A stretch of 6,093 bases of DNA from Verrucomicrobiales bacterium (GCA_028293405.1 JAQGOW010000441.1:1-6093); one strand, 5' to 3'; shown: positions 1-6,093, counted from the stretch's first letter. The notes: a model not told the origin generated them from the sequence alone. Translations and numbers: made by a program.

Positions 1-377
1 CGCGGCGGCGAGAGCCATTCGCGATCTTTTCTCAGCTGACTGATCGTTTCCGAGAAGAGCGGTGCCCTCAGGCGTTTGCGGACGACGGTCGCGACGACCG
101 TCGCGCCAATGAGGTAGAATACCCCAAAGCCCAGGCCGACCCAGACCGCGTATTGCCAGAACGCGACGATCACGCAAAAGGTGAAGGCGATGATTGCCAA
201 AAATACGAGGAACAACAACACGCCGCTCCAGACGATAATGTTGATGGCGCGGTCGCGTTCTTCCTGCAGTTCGACGACGGCGAGTTCGATGCGGCTGTGA
301 AAGGACCCCACAGCGTTGTCGAACACCCGGCGGATTGACGAAAAAAAGCCGAATCCAGTAGTGGCGAGACCAAACAT
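1..377 (-). CDS. YqjE-like phage-holin-family (Holin-X type) inner-membrane protein, 3' end cut by window edge
   Basis: This reading frame begins at an ATG (375-377) and stays open to the left edge, giving 125 full codons; the stop lies outside the window. Residues 15-45 form a charged amphipathic helix (RIELAVVELQEERDR). Two hydrophobic segments follow at about 47-72 and 74-98, then a basic, cytoplasmic-looking tail ending in LRKDREWL. This layout fits the putative Holin-X / YqjE family, whose members are about 120-140 residues and often end with a similar 'DREWL' stretch, so only a few codons are probably missing. The role is not established; despite the name, these chromosomal proteins are not known lysis holins. 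The gene starts 4 bases after the DUF883 gene ends, matching the E. coli yqjD-yqjE order, so the two are probably cotranscribed. No Shine-Dalgarno is visible; the leader is A/T-rich. Function inferred by family only. Confidence 0.85.
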   Translation of the reverse strand, partial: MFGLATTGFGFFSSIRRVFDNAVGSFHSRIELAVVELQEERDRAINIIVWSGVLLFLVFLAIIAFTFCVIVAFWQYAVWVGLGFGVFYLIGATVVATVVRKRLRAPLFSETISQLRKDREWLSPP

Positions 378-381
378 AAAA

Positions 382-678
382 TTATTTGTTACGTTTCAGC
401 AGCAGACCGGCGACGACCCCGACACCTAGCGCGATGGCGAGGGCAGGATACGGATTTTCGCGAATGCTTTTGTCGACTTGCTTGAGGCCTTCACCGGCGC
501 GTTCTTCAACTACACCGAACGTTTCTTGAATCGCTTCAACCGCGGCGGCCAGGCGGTCACGAATTTCTTTTGCTTTTTCTTGCGCATCTTCTCCGCCACC
601 ACCGCCGACGAGCGCTTCGGCTTGTTCCGCAAGGTCTTTGAGTTCGTGGGAGAGTTGGGAGCCGCCGTTTTGTTTCAT
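382..678 (-). CDS. DUF883 family protein, YqjD/ElaB-like, C-terminal membrane anchor
   Basis: This is a 98-residue protein. The N-terminal two thirds are charged and helical (HELKDLAEQAEALV, a Gly-rich turn at 25-29, then a long helix to about 70). A SIRENPYP motif at 71-78 leads into one hydrophobic segment at about 77-94 and a short basic end, KRNK. An alanine- and charge-rich helix, the 'RENP' box and a Gly-rich C-terminal transmembrane helix are the marks of the DUF883 family. In E. coli the relatives YqjD and ElaB are inner-membrane proteins that bind ribosomes in stationary phase; whether this one does is inference. I chose the ATG at 676-678 because the frame upstream is only antisense to the glycosyltransferase and does not resemble the family. 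No Shine-Dalgarno precedes it. It is the first gene of a pair with the YqjE-like gene. Confidence 0.88.
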   Translation of the reverse strand: MKQNGGSQLSHELKDLAEQAEALVGGGGGEDAQEKAKEIRDRLAAAVEAIQETFGVVEERAGEGLKQVDKSIRENPYPALAIALGVGVVAGLLLKRNK

Positions 679-689
679 ATGACGACGCC

Positions 690-717
690 AGCATAAAACA
701 CGCACCGGCAGCGACAA
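690..717 (-). promoter_or_regulatory. Weak candidate sigma-70-type promoter for the DUF883/YqjE-like pair
   Basis: On the minus strand, TTGTCG (717-712) and TATGCT (695-690) are separated by 16 bases. Each hexamer matches 4 of 6 consensus positions. Transcription would begin near 683, only about 5 bases before the ATG at 678, giving a nearly leaderless message. Matches of this quality occur by chance, so this is only a candidate. Confidence 0.2.
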
Positions 718-819
718 TCGGGTCTGGCTTGGTTTTCCAATCGGGATTACTAGCAGCAATTGTTCGTGGCATCCACCGTTCCGACTCGACCGTGATTGCG
801 GGTAAGGTGCAGGCAACAA

Positions 820-2070
820 ATGAGAGTCTTGTTCGTTCACGAGCGCTTCGGCGCGATGGCTGGCGCGGAGGCAAATCTTTATCTGACGGCTACGGAATTC
901 AAACGACGCGGGCATTGCGTTGGCATCATTCACGGCAAATCGACTGGCAAAGCGGAGGAGAGATGGAATGCGACGTTCGCGCAAAAATTTGCGTTGAACG
1001 GCGACGTTGCGAAGTCGGTTGAGAGTGCGCTGGCGGCGTTTGGGCCGGACATCGTTTACGTGCACAAAATGGCCGATCTAGAGGTGATCAAAACGTTGCT
1101 GCGGTCGGGCGTTGGCCTCGTACGCATGATCCATGACCACGACATCTATTGCATGCGAAGTTACAAGTATAATTACTTCACGCGGCAAGTGTGTAAACGT
1201 GCCGCGTCGGCGTATTGCATGTTTCCATGTGGAGCAGTTATTGCACGCAAACGCGGTGGAATCCTGCCGGTAAAGTGGGTGAGTTACTTCGGTAAAAAGA
1301 AGGAGATTGCGTTGAACCAGCGGTTTAATCGATTGGTCGTTGTTTCGAGATACATGCGCAATGAACTTTTGCGAAACGGGTTTGACGTGCGGAAGGTCGA
1401 AATTCATCCGCCCGTACCGCGACCAGGCGACCCGTCGATCCGCAGCAATTTCAGCGAAAAAAACCTTATCTTGTACGCGGGCCAAATCATTCGAGGGAAA
1501 GGCGTGGATGTTTTGTTGCGCGCGCTCGCGTTGGTGACGATGCCATTTGAATGCATCATTTTAGGTGAAGGATCGCACAAGGAGTATTGCGAAAAATTGT
1601 GCGTCCGACTCGAGTTGCAAGATCGCGTCAAATTTTTGGGGTTCGTGCCGCAGGAACAGCTTCAGGAGTTTTACAAGGAGTGTACCGCCGTTGCGCTTAG
1701 CTCGGTTTGGCCGGAGCCGTTTGCGACGATCGGCATGGAAGTCATGCGCTACGGATTGCCAGTTGTGGCTTTTGATGTCGGCGGAATTTCTGATTGGCTC
1801 GTCGACGGCCAGAACGGTTATCTCGTCGCGGCTGGAGATTGCACCGCTTACGCGGAACGGCTTGAGCGATTGCTGCGCGATAAGGTGTTAGCGCGCGGCA
1901 TGGGTGAGAACGGGCTCAAGATGGTGAACGAGAAGTTCAGCTACGATGCCTATATTGATGACCTAGAAAAAATGTTCGCAACGGTGATTGCCGAAACAAA
2001 ACGGACGGTCGGTGAAGCATCAACTTTCAGCACTGTCGTCGAAGTCACGGCATCGAGCGCTGCTGTTTAA
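820..2070 (+). CDS. GT4-family glycosyltransferase (GT-B fold)
   Basis: This 416-residue protein has two Rossmann-like halves. The N-terminal acceptor domain opens with MRVLFVHERFG and the loop GAEANLYL (15-22). The C-terminal nucleotide-sugar domain has GQIIRGKGVDVLLRA (221-235), with basic residues R225 and K227 suited to bind the donor phosphates. The E-x7-E pair is E299/E307 (EPFATIGME), and GGISDWLVDGQNGYLV (321-336) follows. It should move a sugar from a nucleotide-sugar donor onto a glycan or lipid acceptor at the cytoplasmic side, with retention; donor and acceptor are unknown. A four-cysteine stretch (C111, C125, C133, C137) follows HDHDIY. I chose the ATG at 820 because it gives a normal beta-strand N-terminus and has AGG at 811-813, six bases upstream. 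The last 25 residues are Ser/Thr/Val/Ala-rich and fall outside the fold. There is no signal peptide or membrane helix, and no glycan genes adjoin it. Confidence 0.92.
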   Translation: MRVLFVHERFGAMAGAEANLYLTATEFKRRGHCVGIIHGKSTGKAEERWNATFAQKFALNGDVAKSVESALAAFGPDIVYVHKMADLEVIKTLLRSGVGLVRMIHDHDIYCMRSYKYNYFTRQVCKRAASAYCMFPCGAVIARKRGGILPVKWVSYFGKKKEIALNQRFNRLVVVSRYMRNELLRNGFDVRKVEIHPPVPRPGDPSIRSNFSEKNLILYAGQIIRGKGVDVLLRALALVTMPFECIILGEGSHKEYCEKLCVRLELQDRVKFLGFVPQEQLQEFYKECTAVALSSVWPEPFATIGMEVMRYGLPVVAFDVGGISDWLVDGQNGYLVAAGDCTAYAERLERLLRDKVLARGMGENGLKMVNEKFSYDAYIDDLEKMFATVIAETKRTVGEASTFSTVVEVTASSAAV

Positions 2071-2081
2071 CGCGCTCGTAA

Positions 2082-2113
2082 AAAAGCCCGGCGATTTGAG
2101 GCGCCGGGCTTTT
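2082..2113. terminator. Bidirectional Rho-independent terminator between convergent transcripts
   Basis: A perfect 12-bp stem (2082-2093 with 2102-2113) has a GC-rich core, GCCCGGCG/CGCCGGGC, and an 8-base loop. On the plus strand the stem runs into TTTTCTT; on the minus strand it runs into a run of six T. It lies 11 bases after the glycosyltransferase stop and 24 bases after the stop of the cupin gene, so it can end both transcripts. Confidence 0.87.
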
Positions 2114-2137
2114 CTTGTAACTGGTTTAGCTACGAAA

Positions 2138-2899
2138 TTACGTCGTCAACTTGTCGACTTTGCCGGTCATGAAATCTTTGTTTTTGTCGCCGACCCAATA
2201 GCGATTTCCAGCAATGCACCAGATGAAATGTAGTTCCTCTTCCTGGCTGAACACCGGGTGGTAGTTCAACAGCGGAATGGTCACGGCATCGCCTTCCTTG
2301 ACGGAACGCACGAAGCTCTTTGATTCTTCGTCCGCGTAAACTTCCATCGAACCGTTTCCCTGAGTGAAGATATAAACTTCCTCCTGGTCGGTGTGATTGT
2401 GCGGCGGATACGAGCGCTGGTGCGGTTTGAAAATCGTATAACCCGCGATCAATTTGTCTGCGCCTTCGCTGACGTCGAACATCAGGAACACGTCTTTGCC
2501 TTTGAGGTGGCGGATGCGCGTTTCGTTCTTCGAGAAATCTTTCCAGCTCGAATGAAATACCGGATGCGTTTTGTCAGCGGTGGCGCGACAGACGATCACT
2601 TTCGAGCTGCCTTGCGTTTGCGACAAGCGATAGGTTGCGCCGCGCGGGATGTAGAGAGTGTCGTAATGGTCGAGCGCGTAGGTCTTGCCGTCGATTTGAG
2701 CTTCGCACGCGCCTTTCCACGAAAAGAGCAGGGCTTCTTCGCCGGGATGCGCAAGCGCGCCGCTGGTGATCGGGCCGTTCAGTTCGTAAACGCCGTATGT
2801 GAGGAAACTCAGGTTCGATGACTGCGGGCTGGATTTTTCCGTGTAAGTGAATTTGGCGGAATCGTTGGCGAGGAAATTTGCTGGCTTCGGTTTGTCCAT
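2138..2899 (-). CDS. KduI/IolB-like bicupin, probable sugar or uronate isomerase
   Basis: This 253-residue protein has two cupin domains, as in IolB (5-deoxy-glucuronate isomerase) and KduI (5-keto-4-deoxyuronate isomerase). The N-terminal cupin (about 35-105) lacks metal ligands (EEALLFSWKG, then YDTLYIPRG at 79-87). The C-terminal cupin (about 150-232) has YPPHNHTDQEE and LLNYHPV, giving H167, H169, E174 and H214. Their spacing matches the metal site of KduI, so a divalent-metal-dependent aldose-ketose type isomerase is the best call. The exact substrate is unknown; the length is slightly below the usual 270-280. I chose the ATG at 2897-2899 because the longer open frame runs back through the aldehyde dehydrogenase gene. 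It is last in the four-gene operon, 44 bases after its neighbour, and ends before the shared terminator. It has no Shine-Dalgarno sequence. A non-catalytic sensor cupin is less likely, given the intact metal site. Confidence 0.88.
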   Translation of the reverse strand: MDKPKPANFLANDSAKFTYTEKSSPQSSNLSFLTYGVYELNGPITSGALAHPGEEALLFSWKGACEAQIDGKTYALDHYDTLYIPRGATYRLSQTQGSSKVIVCRATADKTHPVFHSSWKDFSKNETRIRHLKGKDVFLMFDVSEGADKLIAGYTIFKPHQRSYPPHNHTDQEEVYIFTQGNGSMEVYADEESKSFVRSVKEGDAVTIPLLNYHPVFSQEEELHFIWCIAGNRYWVGDKNKDFMTGKVDKLTT

Positions 2900-2925
2900 A
2901 CTATTGATTTGAGATTTAGAAATAG

Positions 2926-2954
2926 ATAATGCGCCGTTGTGTTTTAGACGGCAA
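2926..2954 (-). promoter_or_regulatory. Weak candidate internal promoter ahead of the cupin gene
   Basis: On the minus strand, TTGCCG (2954-2949) and CATTAT (2931-2926) are 17 bases apart, each with 4 of 6 consensus matches. Transcription would start near 2919, about 20 bases before the cupin ATG. The site spans the end of the aldehyde dehydrogenase gene and the longest gap in the operon (44 bases). It could let the cupin be expressed separately, but it may be chance. Confidence 0.22.
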
Positions 2955-4365
2955 TTGAGATGTGCTTGGTTTCGAGGAATGCGTCGAGGCCTTCGCTGCC
3001 AAGTTCGCGTCCCCAACCGCTTTGTTTGACGCCGCCGAAAGGCGCGTTTGTGGTGGTCGGAAGACCATCGTTGACGCCGATCATTCCAGCTTCGATGTTC
3101 TCCGCCAATCTGAATGTACGGCTCAGGTCGCGCGTGAAAACATAGGCGCTGAGACCAAATTGCGACGCATTCGCCTTGTCGATGCCTTCCTGTTCGGTTT
3201 CGAATTTGGTGATGGCCGCAACAGGCGCGAAGGTTTCTTCGCCCATGCACAAGCTGTCGGCTGGGACGTCGGTCAGAACTGTAGGCTCGAAGAAATAACC
3301 TTTTCGATCCAAACGTTTGCCGCCGCAAAGTAATTTCGCGCCGCGCTTGACCGCGTCCTCGACGTGTTCTGCGGCTTTCTTCACGGCGTTCTCGTCAATC
3401 ATCGCACCGATTTCAACGCCTTGTTCGAAGCCATCGCCAGTTTTGAGCGCCTTGGCTTTTTCGACGAAGGCCTTGGTGAATTTGTCGTAGATCCCAGACT
3501 GAACGTAGATTCGATTGGCCGCGATGCAGGATTGGCCGGTGTTGCGGAACTTGGCCATCATGGTGCCTTCAACGGCTTTGTCGAGATCAGCGTCATCAAA
3601 CACCAGAACTGGATTTAATCCGCCGAGTTCAAGCGACAATGGCTTGAGGCTCGCGGCGGCTCCGGCAACGAGGCTCTTTCCGACTTCCGTCGAACCGGTG
3701 AACGTAATCTTTCGCACAAGCGGATTTTCGAGGAACTCGGCGGCAATCTCGGATGCTTTGCCGGCGACAACTTGGAAGACGCCTTTCGGTAGGCCGACGG
3801 CTTGGCAAGCTTCCGCAAACAACATGCAAGAGATTGGCGTGGCGCTCGCGGGTTTCAAAATGACTGTGCAACCAGCAGCGAGGGCAGGGGCCACTTTGCG
3901 GATGGCAAGCACCAGCGGGAAATTCCACGGAGCAATCGCGGCCACTACTCCGATGGGAGTTTTGATGACCATGTTGCGTTTGCCATCGGTTTGGTGCGGA
4001 ATCATTCGACCGTAAGCACGACGACCTTCTTCGGCGAACCAGTGTAAATGATCAACGGTCATGCCGACTTCGCCAACGCTTTGCGCGAGCGGTTTGCCAT
4101 TTTCCATCGTAATCGTGCGCGCGATTTCATCACGGCGCTTTTCGAGTTCGTTGGCAATTTTGTGCAAAAATTCACCGCGCGCTTTCGCTGTGAGCTTGCG
4201 CCAGGAATCAAAAGCGGCCTGCGCGTCTTTAACGGCTTGTGCGACCCGCACCCGGTCCACGACCGAGTAATTCACGAACGCTTCATTGGTCGCGGGATTC
4301 GTTACCGGCAATGATTTGCTCGTCCAAACGAACTCGCCATTTAAATACAGAGGGTAAGTCTTCAT
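2944..4365 (-). CDS. NAD(P)+-dependent aldehyde dehydrogenase, SSADH/GabD-like
   Basis: This 473-residue protein is full length for the ALDH superfamily. Visible parts are PWNFP with the oxyanion asparagine N148; KPAS with K171 and S174; the Rossmann turn GSTEVGK (224-230); the general base E246 in LELGG; the catalytic C280 in FRNTGQSC; and EETFAPV with E377. FRNTGQSC, EETFAPVAAI and APFGGVKQSG resemble succinate-semialdehyde dehydrogenase (GabD) and the related 2,5-dioxovalerate and sulfolactaldehyde dehydrogenases. It oxidises an aldehyde to its acid in the cytoplasm. Serine at 174, where NAD-specific enzymes usually have glutamate, hints at NADP+ use (inference). The true aldehyde is unknown; nearby sugar genes favour one from sugar breakdown over the GABA shunt, and no gabT lies here. 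It is the third gene of the operon, 7 bases after the oxidoreductase stop. The start codon is ATG, with a T-rich leader and no Shine-Dalgarno sequence. Confidence 0.95.
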   Translation of the reverse strand: MKTYPLYLNGEFVWTSKSLPVTNPATNEAFVNYSVVDRVRVAQAVKDAQAAFDSWRKLTAKARGEFLHKIANELEKRRDEIARTITMENGKPLAQSVGEVGMTVDHLHWFAEEGRRAYGRMIPHQTDGKRNMVIKTPIGVVAAIAPWNFPLVLAIRKVAPALAAGCTVILKPASATPISCMLFAEACQAVGLPKGVFQVVAGKASEIAAEFLENPLVRKITFTGSTEVGKSLVAGAAASLKPLSLELGGLNPVLVFDDADLDKAVEGTMMAKFRNTGQSCIAANRIYVQSGIYDKFTKAFVEKAKALKTGDGFEQGVEIGAMIDENAVKKAAEHVEDAVKRGAKLLCGGKRLDRKGYFFEPTVLTDVPADSLCMGEETFAPVAAITKFETEQEGIDKANASQFGLSAYVFTRDLSRTFRLAENIEAGMIGVNDGLPTTTNAPFGGVKQSGWGRELGSEGLDAFLETKHISIAV

Positions 4366-4372
4366 TAAAAAA

Positions 4373-5413
4373 TTAAGCTATTTCGACAATCTGACCTTTA
4401 CGAATTGATTCTTCACCGGCGATCGCAAGCAATGTTCCGTCGATGCAATTGCGCGGTGTCGTTAAGGGCCGACGCTTTTCTAAGATGCAACTGACGAACT
4501 CCTGATGAATTTCGTCGAAACCGAGATGGTTGCCCCAACCTTCGCCAAAGTTCGCTTTGACTTTATGCACGATGGGTTCGGTTTGTTGCGCGCCACGTTT
4601 CCATTGCAAAATCTGTATGTCAGAAATGCGCGTCTGCAACAAACCTTTGTCGCCGATGATTCCCATTTCGAGATCTTCGCACGGAAAATCCAACGCGAAC
4701 ATGCAAAGGTGATGCGTGCCCCGGACGCCGTTGGCATATTCGAAATTCATTGCGACGTGGTCGTTGCCCTGGTGCGAACCTTCGATGACGCGATTAACCG
4801 CGTTGCCGCCGAAGGCGCAAACTGATTTCGGTCGCGAACCGACCCACCAATTCATCAGGTCGAAGTGATGGCAGTTTTTGTCCACTAAAGTGCCGCCGGA
4901 TTTGCGATCGTCTTGGATCCAATTGCCGGATTTGGGTTGGAACGGCCCACGAAATTCGCGGCACCAAACCATGTGCGGTGTCCCGACCTCACCGTCGTCG
5001 ACGAGGTCCTTCATCTTTTGGAAGAACGGCGAGTAACGTAGTTCGTGACCGACCATGACGATGCGGTCTGATTTCTCGCTTGCCGCGACAACTTGTTTGC
5101 ATTCGTCAGCGGTGATGCCGATCGGCTTCTCCAAAAACAAGTGCTTGTCGGAGGCGAGAATTTCCTGCGCTAATTTTGCGTGCGTGAAGTTTGGCGTCGA
5201 AACAACGATCGCGTCCAATCGCGAATCGATCAACTCGCGTTCGTTGTCGAACACTTTTGTGTTCGGCGCAACTTCGTGAACCTTTTTGATGTTCGCCTTA
5301 TTGGACGAGCAAACGGCCGCAATCTCGACCTTATCACTACAAAGCCGCGCGAACGAATTCACGTGGCTCAACCCCATCGCTCCTACTCCAATAAATCCTA
5401 ATTTAAGTTTCAC
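4373..5413 (-). CDS. Gfo/Idh/MocA family NAD(P)-dependent sugar/inositol oxidoreductase
   Basis: This 346-residue protein has an N-terminal Rossmann domain with GVGAMG (9-14) and the family hallmark EKP (95-97), whose K96 is catalytic. The C-terminal alpha/beta domain carries DKNCHHFD, where D178 and H182 have the D-x3-H spacing of inositol dehydrogenase (IolG). These support oxidation or reduction at a ring or chain hydroxyl of a sugar, inositol or sugar acid; the substrate cannot be named. Two starts are possible. GTG at 5413 gives MKLKLGFIGVG, the usual N-terminus, and is preferred. GTG at 5428 directly abuts the transaldolase stop and adds five residues (MVNRG). Neither has a Shine-Dalgarno sequence. 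It is the second gene of the operon, and its end is 7 bases before the aldehyde dehydrogenase. It is cytoplasmic, with no Tat or Sec signal, unlike many secreted relatives. Confidence 0.94.
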   Translation of the reverse strand: MKLKLGFIGVGAMGLSHVNSFARLCSDKVEIAAVCSSNKANIKKVHEVAPNTKVFDNERELIDSRLDAIVVSTPNFTHAKLAQEILASDKHLFLEKPIGITADECKQVVAASEKSDRIVMVGHELRYSPFFQKMKDLVDDGEVGTPHMVWCREFRGPFQPKSGNWIQDDRKSGGTLVDKNCHHFDLMNWWVGSRPKSVCAFGGNAVNRVIEGSHQGNDHVAMNFEYANGVRGTHHLCMFALDFPCEDLEMGIIGDKGLLQTRISDIQILQWKRGAQQTEPIVHKVKANFGEGWGNHLGFDEIHQEFVSCILEKRRPLTTPRNCIDGTLLAIAGEESIRKGQIVEIA

Positions 5414-5428
5414 GCCGCGATTGACCAC

Positions 5429-6076
5429 TTACGGCTTCGGCACTTTCGCCCAATCTTTCAAGAAGATGTCGACGCCGATGTCGGTCAGCGGGTGATAGTA
5501 AAGTTGTTCGAGGACATCGAACGCCATCGTGACGACGTCCGAGCCAATCAACGCTGCTTCCAAAACGTGCTGCGGATGCCGCACGGCGGCGGTCAGGATT
5601 TGCGTTTTGAAATTGTAATTATCGTAAATGGTGCGGATGTGTTGGACGCAATCCATGCCGTTTTGGCCGATAGCATCGAGACGTCCGACAAAGGGGCTGA
5701 TATAAGTCGCGCCGCATTTCGCTGCGAGCAACGCTTGCAGAGGGGAGAAAGTAACAGTGACGTTGGTCTTAATGCCTTCGGCGGTCAGTTGTTTCACCGC
5801 CTTCAAACCTTCGCGAATGATCGGCACTTTCACGACAACGTTCTTGTGCATCTTCGCCAAAGCGCGACCTTCATCGACGATTTCTTTGGCGCTCAACGAG
5901 ATGGTTTCCAAGCTGATGGGGCCGTCGACGATGTCCAAGATTTCACGATAGACATCCATGTGTTTGCGACCGGTCTTTGCCACGTGACTGGGGTTGGTCG
6001 TGACGCCATCGATGATACCCCAGTCCCATGCCTCACGAATTTTGTCCACGTCTGCGCTATCAATAAAGATTTTCAT
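5429..6076 (-). CDS. tal: Transaldolase, small TalC/FSA-type family
   Basis: This 215-residue protein is the size of the compact TalC/fructose-6-phosphate aldolase family. It has D6 in IDSADV, GVTTNPS (24-30), the Schiff-base lysine K83 in VVVKVP, and ISPFVGRLD (126-134). It would transfer a dihydroxyacetone unit between sugar phosphates. At positions that separate the two activities, it has E57, N105, S127, F129 and R132, as in classical transaldolase TalB (E96, N154, S176, F178, R181). E. coli FSA has Gln and Tyr where this protein has E57 and F129. Transaldolase is therefore more likely than direct aldol cleavage, although databases may label the family fructose-6-phosphate aldolase. The ATG at 6074-6076 is the only sensible start, and no Shine-Dalgarno lies in the 17 visible upstream bases. 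It is the first visible gene of the four-gene operon; the promoter must lie beyond the right edge unless more genes precede it. Confidence 0.94.
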   Translation of the reverse strand: MKIFIDSADVDKIREAWDWGIIDGVTTNPSHVAKTGRKHMDVYREILDIVDGPISLETISLSAKEIVDEGRALAKMHKNVVVKVPIIREGLKAVKQLTAEGIKTNVTVTFSPLQALLAAKCGATYISPFVGRLDAIGQNGMDCVQHIRTIYDNYNFKTQILTAAVRHPQHVLEAALIGSDVVTMAFDVLEQLYYHPLTDIGVDIFLKDWAKVPKP

Positions 6077-6093
6077 TCGGTAAAAAAGAGTTT

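Noticed and set aside
84..102. Inverted repeat with 8-base arms and a 3-base spacer
   Set aside because: It comes from repeated Thr-Val-Val codons in the second membrane helix of the YqjE-like protein and has no T tract, so a terminator or operator is unlikely.
1..377. Prophage remnant suggested by the 'holin' family name
   Set aside because: No endolysin, structural or integrase gene is near, and the YqjD/YqjE arrangement explains the gene as a chromosomal membrane protein.
796..819. TTG start adding eight residues to the glycosyltransferase
   Set aside because: The added residues (MRVRCRQQ) do not fit a GT4 N-terminus; the ATG at 820 has a better-placed AGG and starts directly with the first beta strand.
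718..819. Promoter for the glycosyltransferase in the divergent region
   Set aside because: TTGGTT at 729 with TAGCAG at 751 is the best pair found, but the -10 matches only 3 of 6 positions; not strong enough to list.
679..1065. Upstream extension of the DUF883 frame on the minus strand (to 1065)
   Set aside because: It is antisense to the glycosyltransferase start region, shows no family similarity, and the conserved DUF883 protein begins at the ATG at 678.
2393..2821. Plus-strand open frame of 142 codons inside the cupin gene
   Set aside because: Antisense to the metal-binding and N-terminal cupin domains; no motif or upstream signal supports it.
2900..3328. Open frame extending the cupin N-terminus by about 140 residues
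   Set aside because: It runs through the aldehyde dehydrogenase gene on the same strand in another frame, is rich in Arg and looks like a shadow; IolB/KduI proteins do not have such an extension.
3515..4015. Long plus-strand open frame inside the aldehyde dehydrogenase
   Set aside because: Antisense shadow of a well-conserved gene; the composition is typical of a mirrored frame, with no recognisable domain and no ribosome site.

Overview
The window holds seven protein genes, one clear terminator and two weak promoter candidates. The organism is a bacterium of moderate GC content. Six of the seven starts have no Shine-Dalgarno sequence and instead sit behind A/T-rich leaders. The gene types (a YqjD/YqjE-like pair, a four-cysteine GT4 glycosyltransferase, and a sugar operon with a Gfo/Idh/MocA oxidoreductase and a KduI/IolB-type cupin) resemble what is common in Verrucomicrobiota and related PVC bacteria. 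That placement is an inference; there is no rRNA or other marker gene here.

Left block (1-678, minus strand): a small membrane-anchored DUF883 protein (YqjD/ElaB type), followed after 4 bases by a YqjE-type 'holin family' membrane protein that runs off the left edge. This is the same order as yqjD-yqjE in E. coli. A 141-base divergent intergenic region separates the pair from the next gene.

Middle (820-2070, plus strand): a complete GT4-family, GT-B fold glycosyltransferase. It stands alone here, with no other polysaccharide gene beside it. It converges on the right-hand operon, and a strong 12-bp hairpin with A and T tracts on both sides (2082-2113) can terminate transcription from both directions.

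Right block (2138-6076, minus strand): four closely spaced genes read right to left: a TalC-type transaldolase, a Gfo/Idh/MocA dehydrogenase, an SSADH/GabD-like aldehyde dehydrogenase and a KduI/IolB-like bicupin isomerase. Gaps are 0-15, 7 and 44 bases, so they are probably one operon ending at the shared terminator. All four keep their expected catalytic or metal-binding residues. Together they could oxidise or isomerise a sugar, split it with a transaldolase and oxidise the released aldehyde. The substrate cannot be read from sequence: inositol- or uronate-like sugars and 6-modified hexoses are the main candidates.

No RNA genes, CRISPR arrays, insertion sequences or phage modules were seen. 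The 'holin' name is a family label and does not indicate a prophage.
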